Below are positions 27,224 to 34,987 of a stretch of DNA of 64,000 nt, one piece after another. The DNA lies in NCBI RefSeq assembly GCF_000014565.1, contig NC_008268.1, forward strand, positions 5,522,501-5,586,500. Direction: 5' to 3'. The stretch's first letter is position 1. The number at the start of each line of letters is the position of its first letter. The stretch comes from Rhodococcus jostii RHA1 (GTDB lineage Bacteria > Actinomycetota > Actinomycetes > Mycobacteriales > Mycobacteriaceae). Below the pieces are notes generated by a model. That model made no database searches and was not told the DNA's origin. It saw only the letters and a list, made by a program, of their open reading frames with translations. The translations under genes were made by a program, and so were the position numbers.

Positions 27224-28280
27224 CCGCACTACTTCTCGGTTCGCGCACCGCTTTTCGAGCCCGAGAAGTACAGCGTGAACCGAGAAAGGGTGCGGCTATA
27301 GCGACCGCACCGTAAGCCGCTCGGCGGACGGGAGGGGGCGCCTGCGTCACCCAGCCTCGTGGCGACCCGGCACGGGCGAACGCGCGACGGACACGCTCTG
27401 CCACCAGCCCCGGCGACCCGAGGTCGTCCCAGGTCCACCGCACCACCTGGAATCCGAGGTCGCGCAGCACGTCCTCACGTTGCTTCTCGGCGAAGACAGC
27501 GTCGCCGGGGGATTGCCCGGGTTTCAGCAGCCGTCCGTACTTGACGCGTCCGTCGGTTTCTCCGAGCACGATGCCGTCGAAGTGGAAATCGACGCGCCCG
27601 ATTCGGCGCCCGCCGGGTTCGAACACCTCGCCTTGCTGGGACGGGGCGGGCAGCCCCGCACTCGACAACATGACCCGGCTTCGAGATTCACCGACGCTTT
27701 CGCTGCGCCCGCTCACGAAGCGGACGACCCTTCGCGCCGCATCGACGCCGTGACGACGCGCAGCACGGGCGAGTTCGGCGTCCAGGTCTTCTCGGCTGAT
27801 GCCGAACCTCCGGACGGCCGCGTCACCCAACACGACGGCCTGCTCGAACGGCAGAGTTCTCGCGAGGTCGATCACGGTCCGCGCCGGGAGGGTCAGCGAG
27901 TGCCCGTCCACCACTGCCACGTGCTCTCCGATGGGCGCGCAGTGCACCGTGGTCCGCCGCTTGATCCGGCCACCTCCGAGTCGGTTTCTGGTGACGTGCA
28001 CGCGGTCGAGGGGCGTCTTCCACAACGGCAGCCCGTACACGACGGCCGCGGATTGGTGGCTGAGCACCGCGTCGTCCGACACGGCGTGAACTGTCGAGTC
28101 GATGAGGAAGCGATGACGTTCCTCCTCGCCGAGCGCCGAGTACATCGACGCGGAGAGATATGCGCCGCGGCCGATGCGCTGCCATTCGCCGCGCGTGTAC
28201 AGGCGTCGGATCTCGTCGTCGCTGTAGCCGCGGTTCAACGCCTCCTGGCGTCGCAGCATCGCGCCCGGGTCATGTTCCAT
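27102..28280 (-). CDS. AbiEi-antitoxin-like winged-helix protein with DUF559/Vsr-like C-terminal domain
   Basis: From ATG 28280 the frame encodes 392 residues. The N-terminus is an AbiEi-type winged helix (RRQEALNRGYSDDEIRRLYTRGEWQRIGRGAYL), followed by a middle domain (VLSHQSAAVVYGLPLW, HSLTLPARTVIDLART). The C-terminal part is like DUF559/Vsr nucleases (IGRVDFHFDGIVLGETDGRVKYGR, EKQREDVLRDLGFQVVRWTWDDL). No AbiEii toxin gene is adjacent. The last 65 residues are Arg/Ser-rich and run through a palindrome into the VanW gene. One C fewer in the CCCCC run near 27336 would give the ending PSAERLTVRSL and a stop at 27296-27298, exactly at the palindrome edge, so the C-terminus is probably a frameshift artefact or recent mutation. 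Confidence 0.75.
   Translation of the reverse strand: MEHDPGAMLRRQEALNRGYSDDEIRRLYTRGEWQRIGRGAYLSASMYSALGEEERHRFLIDSTVHAVSDDAVLSHQSAAVVYGLPLWKTPLDRVHVTRNRLGGGRIKRRTTVHCAPIGEHVAVVDGHSLTLPARTVIDLARTLPFEQAVVLGDAAVRRFGISREDLDAELARAARRHGVDAARRVVRFVSGRSESVGESRSRVMLSSAGLPAPSQQGEVFEPGGRRIGRVDFHFDGIVLGETDGRVKYGRLLKPGQSPGDAVFAEKQREDVLRDLGFQVVRWTWDDLGSPGLVAERVRRAFARAGSPRGWVTQAPPPVRRAAYGAVAIAAPFLGSRCTSRARKAVREPRSSAATRRRSDSASGWSVSGFPTGPARRRGCARRVWVQGRVPRT
27221..27298. repeat. Imperfect palindrome at the VanW/AbiEi-like gene ends
   Basis: The outer arms start TAGCCGCAC on both strands and share TTCTCGGTTC further in; about 23 of 28 positions match. The left edge is the VanW stop TAG (27221-27223). The right edge is a TAG on the minus strand (27296-27298). 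It contains the core CCGCACCCTTTCTCGG in minus orientation, related to a second palindrome at 28359-28438. It can act as a two-way terminator. Confidence 0.75.
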
Positions 28281-28358
28281 GGGAACGATTCTGGCCGGAG
28301 CCACCTGAAGAATCCGGTCCGAAGGACCCGGCTCTGGATGGACCGAGGCTTGTGGACA

Positions 28359-28438
28359 ACTCCCGCACTCTTTCTCGGCTCCCGCACTACCTGTGGGGGC
28401 CGAAAAGGGGTGCGTCCACGAAGAAAGAGTGCCGGAGT
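28359..28438. repeat. Second related palindrome, upstream of the AbiEi-like gene
   Basis: Arms ACTCCCGCACTCTTTCT (28359-28375) and AGAAAGAGTGCCGGAGT (28422-28438) pair with one mismatch. A smaller GC-rich stem lies inside. The core CCGCACTCTTTCTCGG differs at one base from the core of the palindrome at 27221-27298, so the two bracket the AbiEi-like gene. Confidence 0.7.
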
Positions 28439-28461
28439 CCACGTGGTCGGGACACGAAAAA

Positions 28462-28496
28462 GCCCGGCGGCCGGGGAGGTACCCCGGCCGCCGGGC
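28462..28496 (-). terminator. Rho-independent terminator of fadE5
   Basis: A perfect 15-bp GC stem (28462-28476 with 28482-28496) with a 5-base loop is followed on the minus strand by TTTTT (28457-28461). It lies 14 bp after the fadE5 stop and is the most classical terminator in the window. Confidence 0.93.
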
Positions 28497-28509
28497 CGTG
28501 TGAAGCCGA

Positions 28510-30345
28510 TCAGAACGCTGCTTCGTCGAGCTCCATGATGTCGTTGTCGATGTTGGCGACGATGCTGCGGGTGGCGGTCAGTTCCGGCAGCACGTTCTTC
28601 GCGAAGAAGGACGCGATGGCGACCTTGCCCTCGTAGAACGACTTGTCCTTGTCGGAGGCACCCTCGTCGAGGGCCTTGATCGCGATCTCGGACTGGCGGA
28701 GGAGCTGCCAGCCGATGAGCAGGTCGCCGACGGACATCAGGAACCGGACGGAACCGAGGCCGACCTTGTACAGCTCGGACGGCTGCTCCTGCGCACCCAT
28801 GAGGTACCCGGTGAGGGTGGCGGCCATGGTCTGGACGTCCTCGAGGGCGGTGGCGAGCAGGGCCCGCTCGGCCTTGAGGCGACCGTTGCCTGCCTCGCTG
28901 TCGATGAACTTCTTGACCTCGCCTGCGACGTGGGCGAGTGCCACACCGCGGTCGCGGGCGATCTTGCGGAAGAAGAAGTCCTGCGCCTGGATGGCGGTGG
29001 TGCCCTCGTACAGCGAGTCGATCTTGGCGTCGCGGATGTACTGCTCGATCGGGTAGTCCTGCAGGAAGCCGGAGCCACCGAAGGTCTGCAGGCTGTCCGT
29101 CAGGTACTGGTACGCCCGCTCGGAGCCGACACCCTTGACGATGGGGAGCAGCAGGTCGTTGACGCGGAACGCGAGGTCCTTGTCGGCACCGGACACCAGC
29201 TTGGCGGTGGCCTCGTCCTGGTGCGCCGCGGTGTACAGGTACACGGCGCGCAGGCCCTCCGCGTACGCCTTCTGCATGGCGAGGGCGCGACGGACGTCGG
29301 GGTGGTGCGTGATGGTGACGCGCGGCGCGGCCTTGTCCGTCATCTGCGTGAGGTCTGCGCCCTGGACGCGTTCCTTCGCGTAGTCGAGGGCGTTGAGGTA
29401 GCCGGTGGAGAGGGTGGCGATGGCCTTGGTGCCGACCATCATCCGGGCGTGCTCGATGACGTCGAACATCTGCGCGATGCCGTTGTGGACCTCGCCGACG
29501 AGCCAGCCCTGGGCGGGAATGCCGTGGCCGCCGAAGGTGACCTCACACGTGGCGGAGACCTTCAGGCCCATCTTGTGCTCGACGTTGGTGACGAAGACGC
29601 CGTTGCGCTCGCCCAATTCGTTGGTCTCGAAGTTGAAGTGCGTTTTCGGGACGAAGAACAGCGACAGTCCCTTGGTGCCGGGGCCTGCGCCCTCGGGGCG
29701 GGCCAGGACCAGGTGGAAGATGTTCTCGAACAGGTCGTCGGAGTCGGCGGACGTGATGAACCGCTTGACGCCCTCGATGTGCCAGGAGCCGTCGTCCTGC
29801 TTGATGGCCTTGGTGCGGCTTGCGCCGACGTCGGAACCGGCGTCGGGTTCGGTGAGGACCATGGTGGCACCCCAGCCGCGCTCGACGCAGGTGGCGGCCC
29901 ACTTCTTCTGCTCTTCGGTGCCGTTGTGGAACAGCACGTCCGCGAACGCGGGTCCGGCCTGGTACATGTGCGCGGCCGGCTGGGCGCCGAGGATCAGCTC
30001 ACTGATGGCCCACACGACGGACCGGGGGACGGGTACGCCGCCGATCTCCTCGGAGAGTCCCATGCGGTACCACTCGGCGTCCCACAGCGCGCGGAACGAC
30101 TTCTTGAACGATTCCGGCAGGGTGACGGTGTGGTTCTCGGGGTCGAAGACCGGAGGGTTGCGGTCGGCGTCGGCGAAGGACTCGCCCAGCGGTCCCTCGG
30201 CGAGGCGGGCAACTTCACTGAGCATGTTGCGGACGGTGTCGGCGTCGAGATCGCCCCACACGCCTTCACTCAGCGGCTGCTCGAGACCGAGTACCTCGAA
30301 GAGGTTGAACTCCAGGTCGCGGACGTTGCTCTTGTAATGGCCCAT
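28510..30345 (-). CDS. fadE5: Acyl-CoA dehydrogenase FadE5
   Basis: The 611-residue FAD enzyme carries out the first dehydrogenation of fatty acyl-CoA. It has the long form: an N-terminal extension starting [19 protein letters not shown], the core ACAD domain ([21 protein letters not shown] for [17 protein letters not shown]), the helical part [33 protein letters not shown], and a C-terminal ACAD extension. This matches FadE5 (Rv0244c), which accepts a wide range of chain lengths. An operator copy lies 58 bp upstream of the ATG. It is separated from fadA2 by the VanW and AbiEi-like genes, which I do not recall at this place in M. tuberculosis. Confidence 0.94.
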   Translation of the reverse strand: MGHYKSNVRDLEFNLFEVLGLEQPLSEGVWGDLDADTVRNMLSEVARLAEGPLGESFADADRNPPVFDPENHTVTLPESFKKSFRALWDAEWYRMGLSEEIGGVPVPRSVVWAISELILGAQPAAHMYQAGPAFADVLFHNGTEEQKKWAATCVERGWGATMVLTEPDAGSDVGASRTKAIKQDDGSWHIEGVKRFITSADSDDLFENIFHLVLARPEGAGPGTKGLSLFFVPKTHFNFETNELGERNGVFVTNVEHKMGLKVSATCEVTFGGHGIPAQGWLVGEVHNGIAQMFDVIEHARMMVGTKAIATLSTGYLNALDYAKERVQGADLTQMTDKAAPRVTITHHPDVRRALAMQKAYAEGLRAVYLYTAAHQDEATAKLVSGADKDLAFRVNDLLLPIVKGVGSERAYQYLTDSLQTFGGSGFLQDYPIEQYIRDAKIDSLYEGTTAIQAQDFFFRKIARDRGVALAHVAGEVKKFIDSEAGNGRLKAERALLATALEDVQTMAATLTGYLMGAQEQPSELYKVGLGSVRFLMSVGDLLIGWQLLRQSEIAIKALDEGASDKDKSFYEGKVAIASFFAKNVLPELTATRSIVANIDNDIMELDEAAF

Positions 30346-30402
30346 GTCTTCTGTCTCTCCCAGTGAGATGGTGCGGTCTATCCGTTAGTACCGCCCAAGT
30401 TA

Positions 30403-30416
30403 TTACTCGTCGGTAA
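30403..30416. promoter_or_regulatory. Operator copy 3 (TTACCGACGAGTAA on the minus strand)
   Basis: The palindrome lies 58 bp upstream of the fadE5 ATG, in the 82-bp gap after the methyltransferase gene. Read on the minus strand it is TTACCGACGAGTAA, matching the other copies at TTACC and GAGTAA. Confidence 0.75.
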
Positions 30417-30427
30417 CATCAGCGATA

Positions 30428-31051
30428 TTACGCCCGATTTACCTGACTGCCAAGACTCGGGCGGTGCGCGACGACGAGCGCGTCGATCGCCGTTCCGGCG
30501 TCCGTCTCGCGGAAGCGCCGTTCGGCGACGTCGACGGAGAGCCGCCCGTCGAACGAGTCCACCAAATCATCTGGCGTGTACAGGATTTCGGGGTCCTGGG
30601 GACCCCCGACTCCCTGCGACAAGTTAACGGTGTCATGCCCCAAAATCATGAGGATTCCATCAGGTTTCAGCGCAGATATGGCGCGGTTCACAACCTGCAG
30701 ACGCTCCTCGGCGGCGAGATGGAGGTAGATCATGAGCACGAGGTCGTACTCGCCGCCGAGGTCCGAATCGGTGACGTCTGCGACGCGGTAGTCGAGCCGT
30801 TCGCGGACCGAGCGGGGCGCCTCGGCGGCCACCCGGCGGGCCTTGTCGACGGCCACGGCCGAGTAGTCGAGCCCCGTCACCTCCCAGCCGCGGGTGGCGA
30901 GCCAGTGCGCGTTGCGGCCCTCGCCGCATGCGAGGTCGAGTGCGCGGCCGCGGGGGAGCGAGGTGACCCGCTCGACCACGACGGCGTTGGGTGGCGCGCC
31001 CCACACCAAGTCGCTCTGTGAATACCGTTCGTCCCAGGCAGCTGCATCCAT
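30428..31051 (-). CDS. SAM-dependent methyltransferase (TehB/thiopurine-like)
   Basis: The 207-residue protein begins MDAAAWDERYSQSDLVWGAPPNAVVVERV, a typical start for small methyltransferases that detoxify metalloids or thiols. Motif I is ALDLACGEGRNAHWLA and the next acidic residue is in VTGLDYS. It is upstream of fadE5 on the same strand, but the operator and gap between them suggest separate promoters. The substrate is unknown. Confidence 0.85.
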   Translation of the reverse strand: MDAAAWDERYSQSDLVWGAPPNAVVVERVTSLPRGRALDLACGEGRNAHWLATRGWEVTGLDYSAVAVDKARRVAAEAPRSVRERLDYRVADVTDSDLGGEYDLVLMIYLHLAAEERLQVVNRAISALKPDGILMILGHDTVNLSQGVGGPQDPEILYTPDDLVDSFDGRLSVDVAERRFRETDAGTAIDALVVAHRPSLGSQVNRA

Positions 31052-31072
31052 GCCCCGACGCTAGTACGCGGG

Positions 31073-32188
31073 CTACGGCGTGAGTGTGGTCCGCATGAGG
31101 AGCACGTTGTAGTTGTTGTGCACCGTCGTGAGGAAGTAGAGGTCCCGTCCCGACGACCACGGGTGGATGTAGGCGCCGTACGCGCTGGGCAGCTCCCGGG
31201 TGTCGACGAGCACCTCCGGTGGGCCCCACGGTCCGGTGACCGACGGTGAGCGGCGCATGACCACGGAGTTGTACTGGTCTGTGGTCAGCATGAGGTATTG
31301 GCCGAGGTACTCGTTGTACGCGACGGACAGTTCGCCGACTCCGCCCGGCATGATCGGCTTGGCGACGTCGGGGTTGCCCTTGATCCACTTGGCGCCGTCG
31401 AAGTATTCGTACGCGCCGAGGTCCATGATCTGGGGTTCCGGAACCCGTGCGATGTGGACGAGCCCGCCGCGGCCGGCGGGTGTTCCGTACTGGTAGACGA
31501 AGCCGTCGGCCTTGACGAAGGCACTCATCTGGAAGTTGGCGTTGCCGCCGACGTTCGGGCGCTGCGTCTCGGGGGCGACGGTCCAGTTCTCGCCGTTGTC
31601 CTGTGAGTAGACGAGACCGGAGTAGTTGGTGTCCCACGTTCCCGCCGGTCCCCAGTTCTTCACCGACATCATGCTCAGAACCTGGGTGTTGCCGACGGCG
31701 ACGCCGGCGGTGGGGATGCGGCTGATCTCGACGAACGGAATCTTCGGGCTCGGGACGAGCTCCTTGGACTGGCCGAAGATGTCACGCGGGGAGCTGTCGA
31801 AGTTCATCCCGTCGGCGAGGATGCCGTCCGAGCTGCGGAACAGTGTGCTGCTGCGCCAGGCCCACAGGCTGCCCGACAGCAGGTTGGGCAGTCCGAGGCC
31901 GGCGGAGTCGCCGAAGGCCGTGAGGACCTGGCCCTGGCCGTTGTCCCACATGATGCCGAGGTCGGTGCCGAGGACGTTGGCGTCCTGGGTGCGGTTCGGG
32001 CTGAGCATGCCGGTCTGCTGTGCGACTGCCTGGGTGCGTCCGGTGAGGTGCGGAATCCCGTTGGTGCCGTTGAGTCCGGGGATCGGATTGATGGCGTTGG
32101 GATTCGCGGCGGCCGGGCCGGCGAATGCGATCAACGTCACGGCCGCGCCGATGAGCGACGCTGCTGCAAGAGCTCTGGTTCGCTTCAC
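31073..32188 (-). CDS. Secreted DUF4185 beta-propeller-like protein
   Basis: The 371-residue protein has a clear signal peptide (VKRTRALAAASLIGAAVTLIAFAGPAAANP) and a body rich in Trp, Gly and Asp with repeated strand motifs (VYSQDNGENWTVAP, WSSGRDLYFLTTVHNNYNVLLMRT). This is the DUF4185 pattern, related to five-bladed propeller glycosidase folds. No catalytic residues can be assigned. GTG 32188 is chosen because it starts the signal peptide, with GGAG 8 bases upstream. It is divergent from the FabH-like gene with 285 bp between; operator copy 4 lies in that gap. Confidence 0.82.
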   Translation of the reverse strand: MKRTRALAAASLIGAAVTLIAFAGPAAANPNAINPIPGLNGTNGIPHLTGRTQAVAQQTGMLSPNRTQDANVLGTDLGIMWDNGQGQVLTAFGDSAGLGLPNLLSGSLWAWRSSTLFRSSDGILADGMNFDSSPRDIFGQSKELVPSPKIPFVEISRIPTAGVAVGNTQVLSMMSVKNWGPAGTWDTNYSGLVYSQDNGENWTVAPETQRPNVGGNANFQMSAFVKADGFVYQYGTPAGRGGLVHIARVPEPQIMDLGAYEYFDGAKWIKGNPDVAKPIMPGGVGELSVAYNEYLGQYLMLTTDQYNSVVMRRSPSVTGPWGPPEVLVDTRELPSAYGAYIHPWSSGRDLYFLTTVHNNYNVLLMRTTLTP

Positions 32189-32357
32189 GAAGGACACTCC
32201 ATCTCTAGCAGCAGGCGGCACTGCGTGGCCCGAAGAGACCACTCCCCCTACCGGTGATCAACTGCTGGAAATCGCCAGAAGTCTAACAAGTCTGTCCTTA
32301 CGAAAGTGTCGGTTTGACCGCCGTGTTCGTTTCATCGGCGCCTCCACCGAACCGATG

Positions 32358-32371
32358 TTACCGATGAGTAA
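32358..32371. promoter_or_regulatory. Operator copy 4 (TTACCGATGAGTAA)
   Basis: The palindrome lies 102 bp upstream of the FabH-like ATG and 169 bp from the divergent DUF4185 start. It is extended by G and C to GTTACCGATGAGTAAC. The match to copies 1-3 is 11 to 12 of 14 bases. Confidence 0.74.
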
Positions 32372-32473
32372 CAGGAACCGGTGCTACCCGCTGGGCGGTC
32401 GCCGACGTAACGTGTGCTGGCGACAAGTCCACACTGCGCGTAACCACGCGGGACCTGATGAGGAGATCGATCG

Positions 32474-33493
32474 ATGGGAAAGCAGATTGCCACCGTGGCT
32501 GGAGGTCGGCAGTCCGCCCTTCTCGGGCTCGGCGTGTACCGGCCCGAACGGGTCGTCACCAACGACGAGATCTGTGAACTGATCGACTCGAACGACGAGT
32601 GGATCCAGTCGCGCTCGGGAATCCGCAACCGGCGGTTCGCGGCGGAGGACGAGAACGTCGTCACGATGTCCATCGAAGCCGGGCGTAAGGCGATCGAAGC
32701 GAGCGGGATCGATCCCGAGCAGATCGGCTGCGTCATCGTCGCCACGTCGACGTACCTCCTGCTGACCCCGCCCGCCGCGGCGGTGGTGGCCGACGCCCTG
32801 GGCACCAACGGGCCCGGAGCATTCGATCTCGGCGGTGGCTGCGCGGGCTTCTGCACCGCGCTGACCGTGGCGTCGGATCTGGTTCGCGGAGGATCCGTCG
32901 ACTACGCCCTCGTCGTGGGTGTCGAGAAGATGAGCATCACCACCGATCCCACCGACCGCGCGACGCGGTTCATCTTCGGTGACGGCGCCGGCGCCGTGGT
33001 CGTGGGCAAGAGCGACGTCGCGGGCATCGGTCCGGTGGAGTGGGGTTCGGACGGCGCCCAAGCCGACGCCATCGTGCAGGACCTGGATTGGTACGAATAC
33101 ATCACGACGCCGGGTGCCACGCGCCCGTATATCAAGATGGCCGGTACCGCGGTGTTCCGCTGGGCCGCCTTCGAGATGGGCAAGGTGGCCCTGCGGGCGA
33201 TCGAGAAGGCCGGCATGTCGGTCGACGATCTCGACGCGTTCGTCCCGCACCAGGCCAACTCGCGGATCACCGAGGTGATCGCCCGCAGCATGAAGCTCCC
33301 CGAGAACGTGCCCGTGTCCGACGACATCGCCGAGAGCGGCAACACGTCGGCCGCGTCGGTGCCGCTCGCCATGGAGGAGATGCTGCAATCGGGCGCCACC
33401 AAGCCCGGCGACACCGCCCTGCTGCTCGCCTTCGGCGCCGGGCTGTCCTACGCGGCCCAGGTCGTGACGATGCCGGTACTCGCGAAAGACTGA
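32474..33493 (+). CDS. fabH: 3-oxoacyl-ACP synthase III (FabH-like)
   Basis: The 339-residue enzyme condenses an acyl-CoA with malonyl-ACP. The KAS III triad is complete: Cys 123 in DLGGGCAGFC, His 259 in FVPHQAN and Asn 290 in ESGNTSAAS. GAGGAG lies upstream of the ATG. Its operator matches those of the htdX-fabG4/fadA2/fadE5 group, so it is probably controlled together with them. It could start fatty-acid or mycolate chains, or salvage acyl-CoA from degradation; the name fabH is by family, not by proven role. Confidence 0.92.
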   Translation: MGKQIATVAGGRQSALLGLGVYRPERVVTNDEICELIDSNDEWIQSRSGIRNRRFAAEDENVVTMSIEAGRKAIEASGIDPEQIGCVIVATSTYLLLTPPAAAVVADALGTNGPGAFDLGGGCAGFCTALTVASDLVRGGSVDYALVVGVEKMSITTDPTDRATRFIFGDGAGAVVVGKSDVAGIGPVEWGSDGAQADAIVQDLDWYEYITTPGATRPYIKMAGTAVFRWAAFEMGKVALRAIEKAGMSVDDLDAFVPHQANSRITEVIARSMKLPENVPVSDDIAESGNTSAASVPLAMEEMLQSGATKPGDTALLLAFGAGLSYAAQVVTMPVLAKD

Positions 33494-33527
33494 CCCGGCC
33501 CCGTAGGGGACAGGAAAGCAGGGGTCG

Positions 33528-34151
33528 ATGAGCGTCACCCGGCAGTCGGTCGCCGTCGCGGTGCTGATATCCGGCGCCGTGGCCCTCGCGGGCTGCGGCG
33601 GCGGGAGCACCGGCGGCGGCAGCACCTCGACGGTGTCCGGCTCTGCGGTGGAACTGAACTCGGGCGGTGACTGCGCGGGCCGCGACGTGATCGTCGACAG
33701 GGACGGTGCCGTGGTCGTCCTCGACGGCGAGTGCGGCACCGTCACCATCGAGGCCAACGGCGTCTCCGCGAACGTCGCGACGTCGAACGCGGTCGTCGTG
33801 AACGGTCAGGACACCAACGTCGTCGGCGGGCAGACCGGAACGCTCACGATCTCGGGGCGCAGCAACAGTGCCACCATCGACGTCCTCGAGTCGATCGACG
33901 TGCAGGGCAACGCCGTCACCGTGCTCGGCAAGCAGGCGGGGCGGATCTCGGTCAGCGGCAGCGGGAACTCCGTGACCGTGGACGACTCCGGTTCGATGAC
34001 GGTGAGTGGCAACGACAATTTCGTGCGCGCCGTGTCGCTCGACTCCCTCGAACTCACCGGGTCCAACAACTCCGTCGACTGGGATTCCGGTGCGCCGGCC
34101 CCGTCGGTCGACACGGGCTCCGAGAACCGGCTCACCCCGCCCGGCGCGTGA
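33528..34151 (+). CDS. DUF3060 lipoprotein
   Basis: The 207-residue precursor has a signal peptide with lipobox ALAGC and a Gly/Ser-rich linker. The body consists of short regular strands rich in Val, Asn and Gly (TLTISGRSNSATIDVLESIDVQGN), as in a beta-solenoid. This is the DUF3060 pattern. It lies 34 bp after fabH and could be co-transcribed. Its TGA abuts the convergent HNH gene stop with no gap (TGATCA, 34149-34154). Confidence 0.84.
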   Translation: MSVTRQSVAVAVLISGAVALAGCGGGSTGGGSTSTVSGSAVELNSGGDCAGRDVIVDRDGAVVVLDGECGTVTIEANGVSANVATSNAVVVNGQDTNVVGGQTGTLTISGRSNSATIDVLESIDVQGNAVTVLGKQAGRISVSGSGNSVTVDDSGSMTVSGNDNFVRAVSLDSLELTGSNNSVDWDSGAPAPSVDTGSENRLTPPGA

Positions 34152-34913
34152 TCACCGGGCTCCACAACCGGTGAGCACCGCGGCCATCGCATCGCGCTCG
34201 GGCGGGGTCACCCAGAGCCGGTACGCCACTTTCACTTCCACCTGACGCGCCACGTAGGTGCAGCGGTACGCCGCCAGCGGGGGCAGCCATGTCGACGCGT
34301 CGGCATCGCTCTTGCGCTGATTGGTGGGTCCGTCCACCGCCTGCAGATTGCGGGGATCGTTCGCGAGGTCCGCCCGCGTCTGCGCGTCGAGGAGCTGAGC
34401 GCCCTTCTGCCACGCGTCCGACAGCGCCACCACGTGATCGATCTGCACGGCATCCGACGTCTTCGTGCCCCTGGTGAACGCAATGATGGTGCCCGTGTAG
34501 AGATCCCGCAACGTGCCCGACTGCACCACGCAGTTGCGGGTGCGGTCCCGTGAGGTGATGTCGACGAGGTCGCGTCGCAGGATGTCGTTGCGGGTGTCGC
34601 AGCCGTTGCGTCCGAGTTCGACCGACACGTTGTCGGTCCAGCTGGCGCCGAACAGTTCCCGGTCGTACCCCGTTTTGGGTGCCCGGCCCTTCACCTCGAG
34701 GGTGGACAGCTGAGTGAACGCCGTCTGTATCTGTTGTGTGTCAGTGACTTCCGAGGGTGCAACCGGTCCGGTTCCGGCGGCAAGGGTGTCGTCGGGGTCG
34801 GGGGTGAGCATCGTGACGAGCACGACGACGAACAGCCCGGCGAGGATCCAGGGCCACTTCGTGCGGATGGTCGTGATGATGGAGCCGGTGTTCGGTACCG
34901 CAGAGCGGGGCAT
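34152..34913 (-). CDS. Membrane-anchored or secreted HNH nuclease (DUF1524, GmrSD C-terminal type)
   Basis: The 253-residue protein has one N-terminal hydrophobic segment (WPWILAGLFVVVLVTML), then a DUF1524 nuclease domain. Its core is QIDHVVALSDAWQKGAQ (His-containing strand) and NDPRNLQAVDGPTNQRKSDADASTWLPP (Asn/His-like part of the HNH fold). Paired Cys in GCDTRND, RNCVV, YRCTY and TGCG would suit an exported protein. A close paralogue with an added Excalibur domain lies at 41870-42952. The likely role is an extracellular DNase for nutrient use or competition; no substrate is shown. Confidence 0.87.
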   Translation of the reverse strand: MPRSAVPNTGSIITTIRTKWPWILAGLFVVVLVTMLTPDPDDTLAAGTGPVAPSEVTDTQQIQTAFTQLSTLEVKGRAPKTGYDRELFGASWTDNVSVELGRNGCDTRNDILRRDLVDITSRDRTRNCVVQSGTLRDLYTGTIIAFTRGTKTSDAVQIDHVVALSDAWQKGAQLLDAQTRADLANDPRNLQAVDGPTNQRKSDADASTWLPPLAAYRCTYVARQVEVKVAYRLWVTPPERDAMAAVLTGCGAR

Positions 34914-34987
34914 GAATCTCTCCTGAAATCAACGCTGTTCGTCATTTCTATCAGGAGTGGCCGCGCGGACCGGTGATCGACGCGGGT

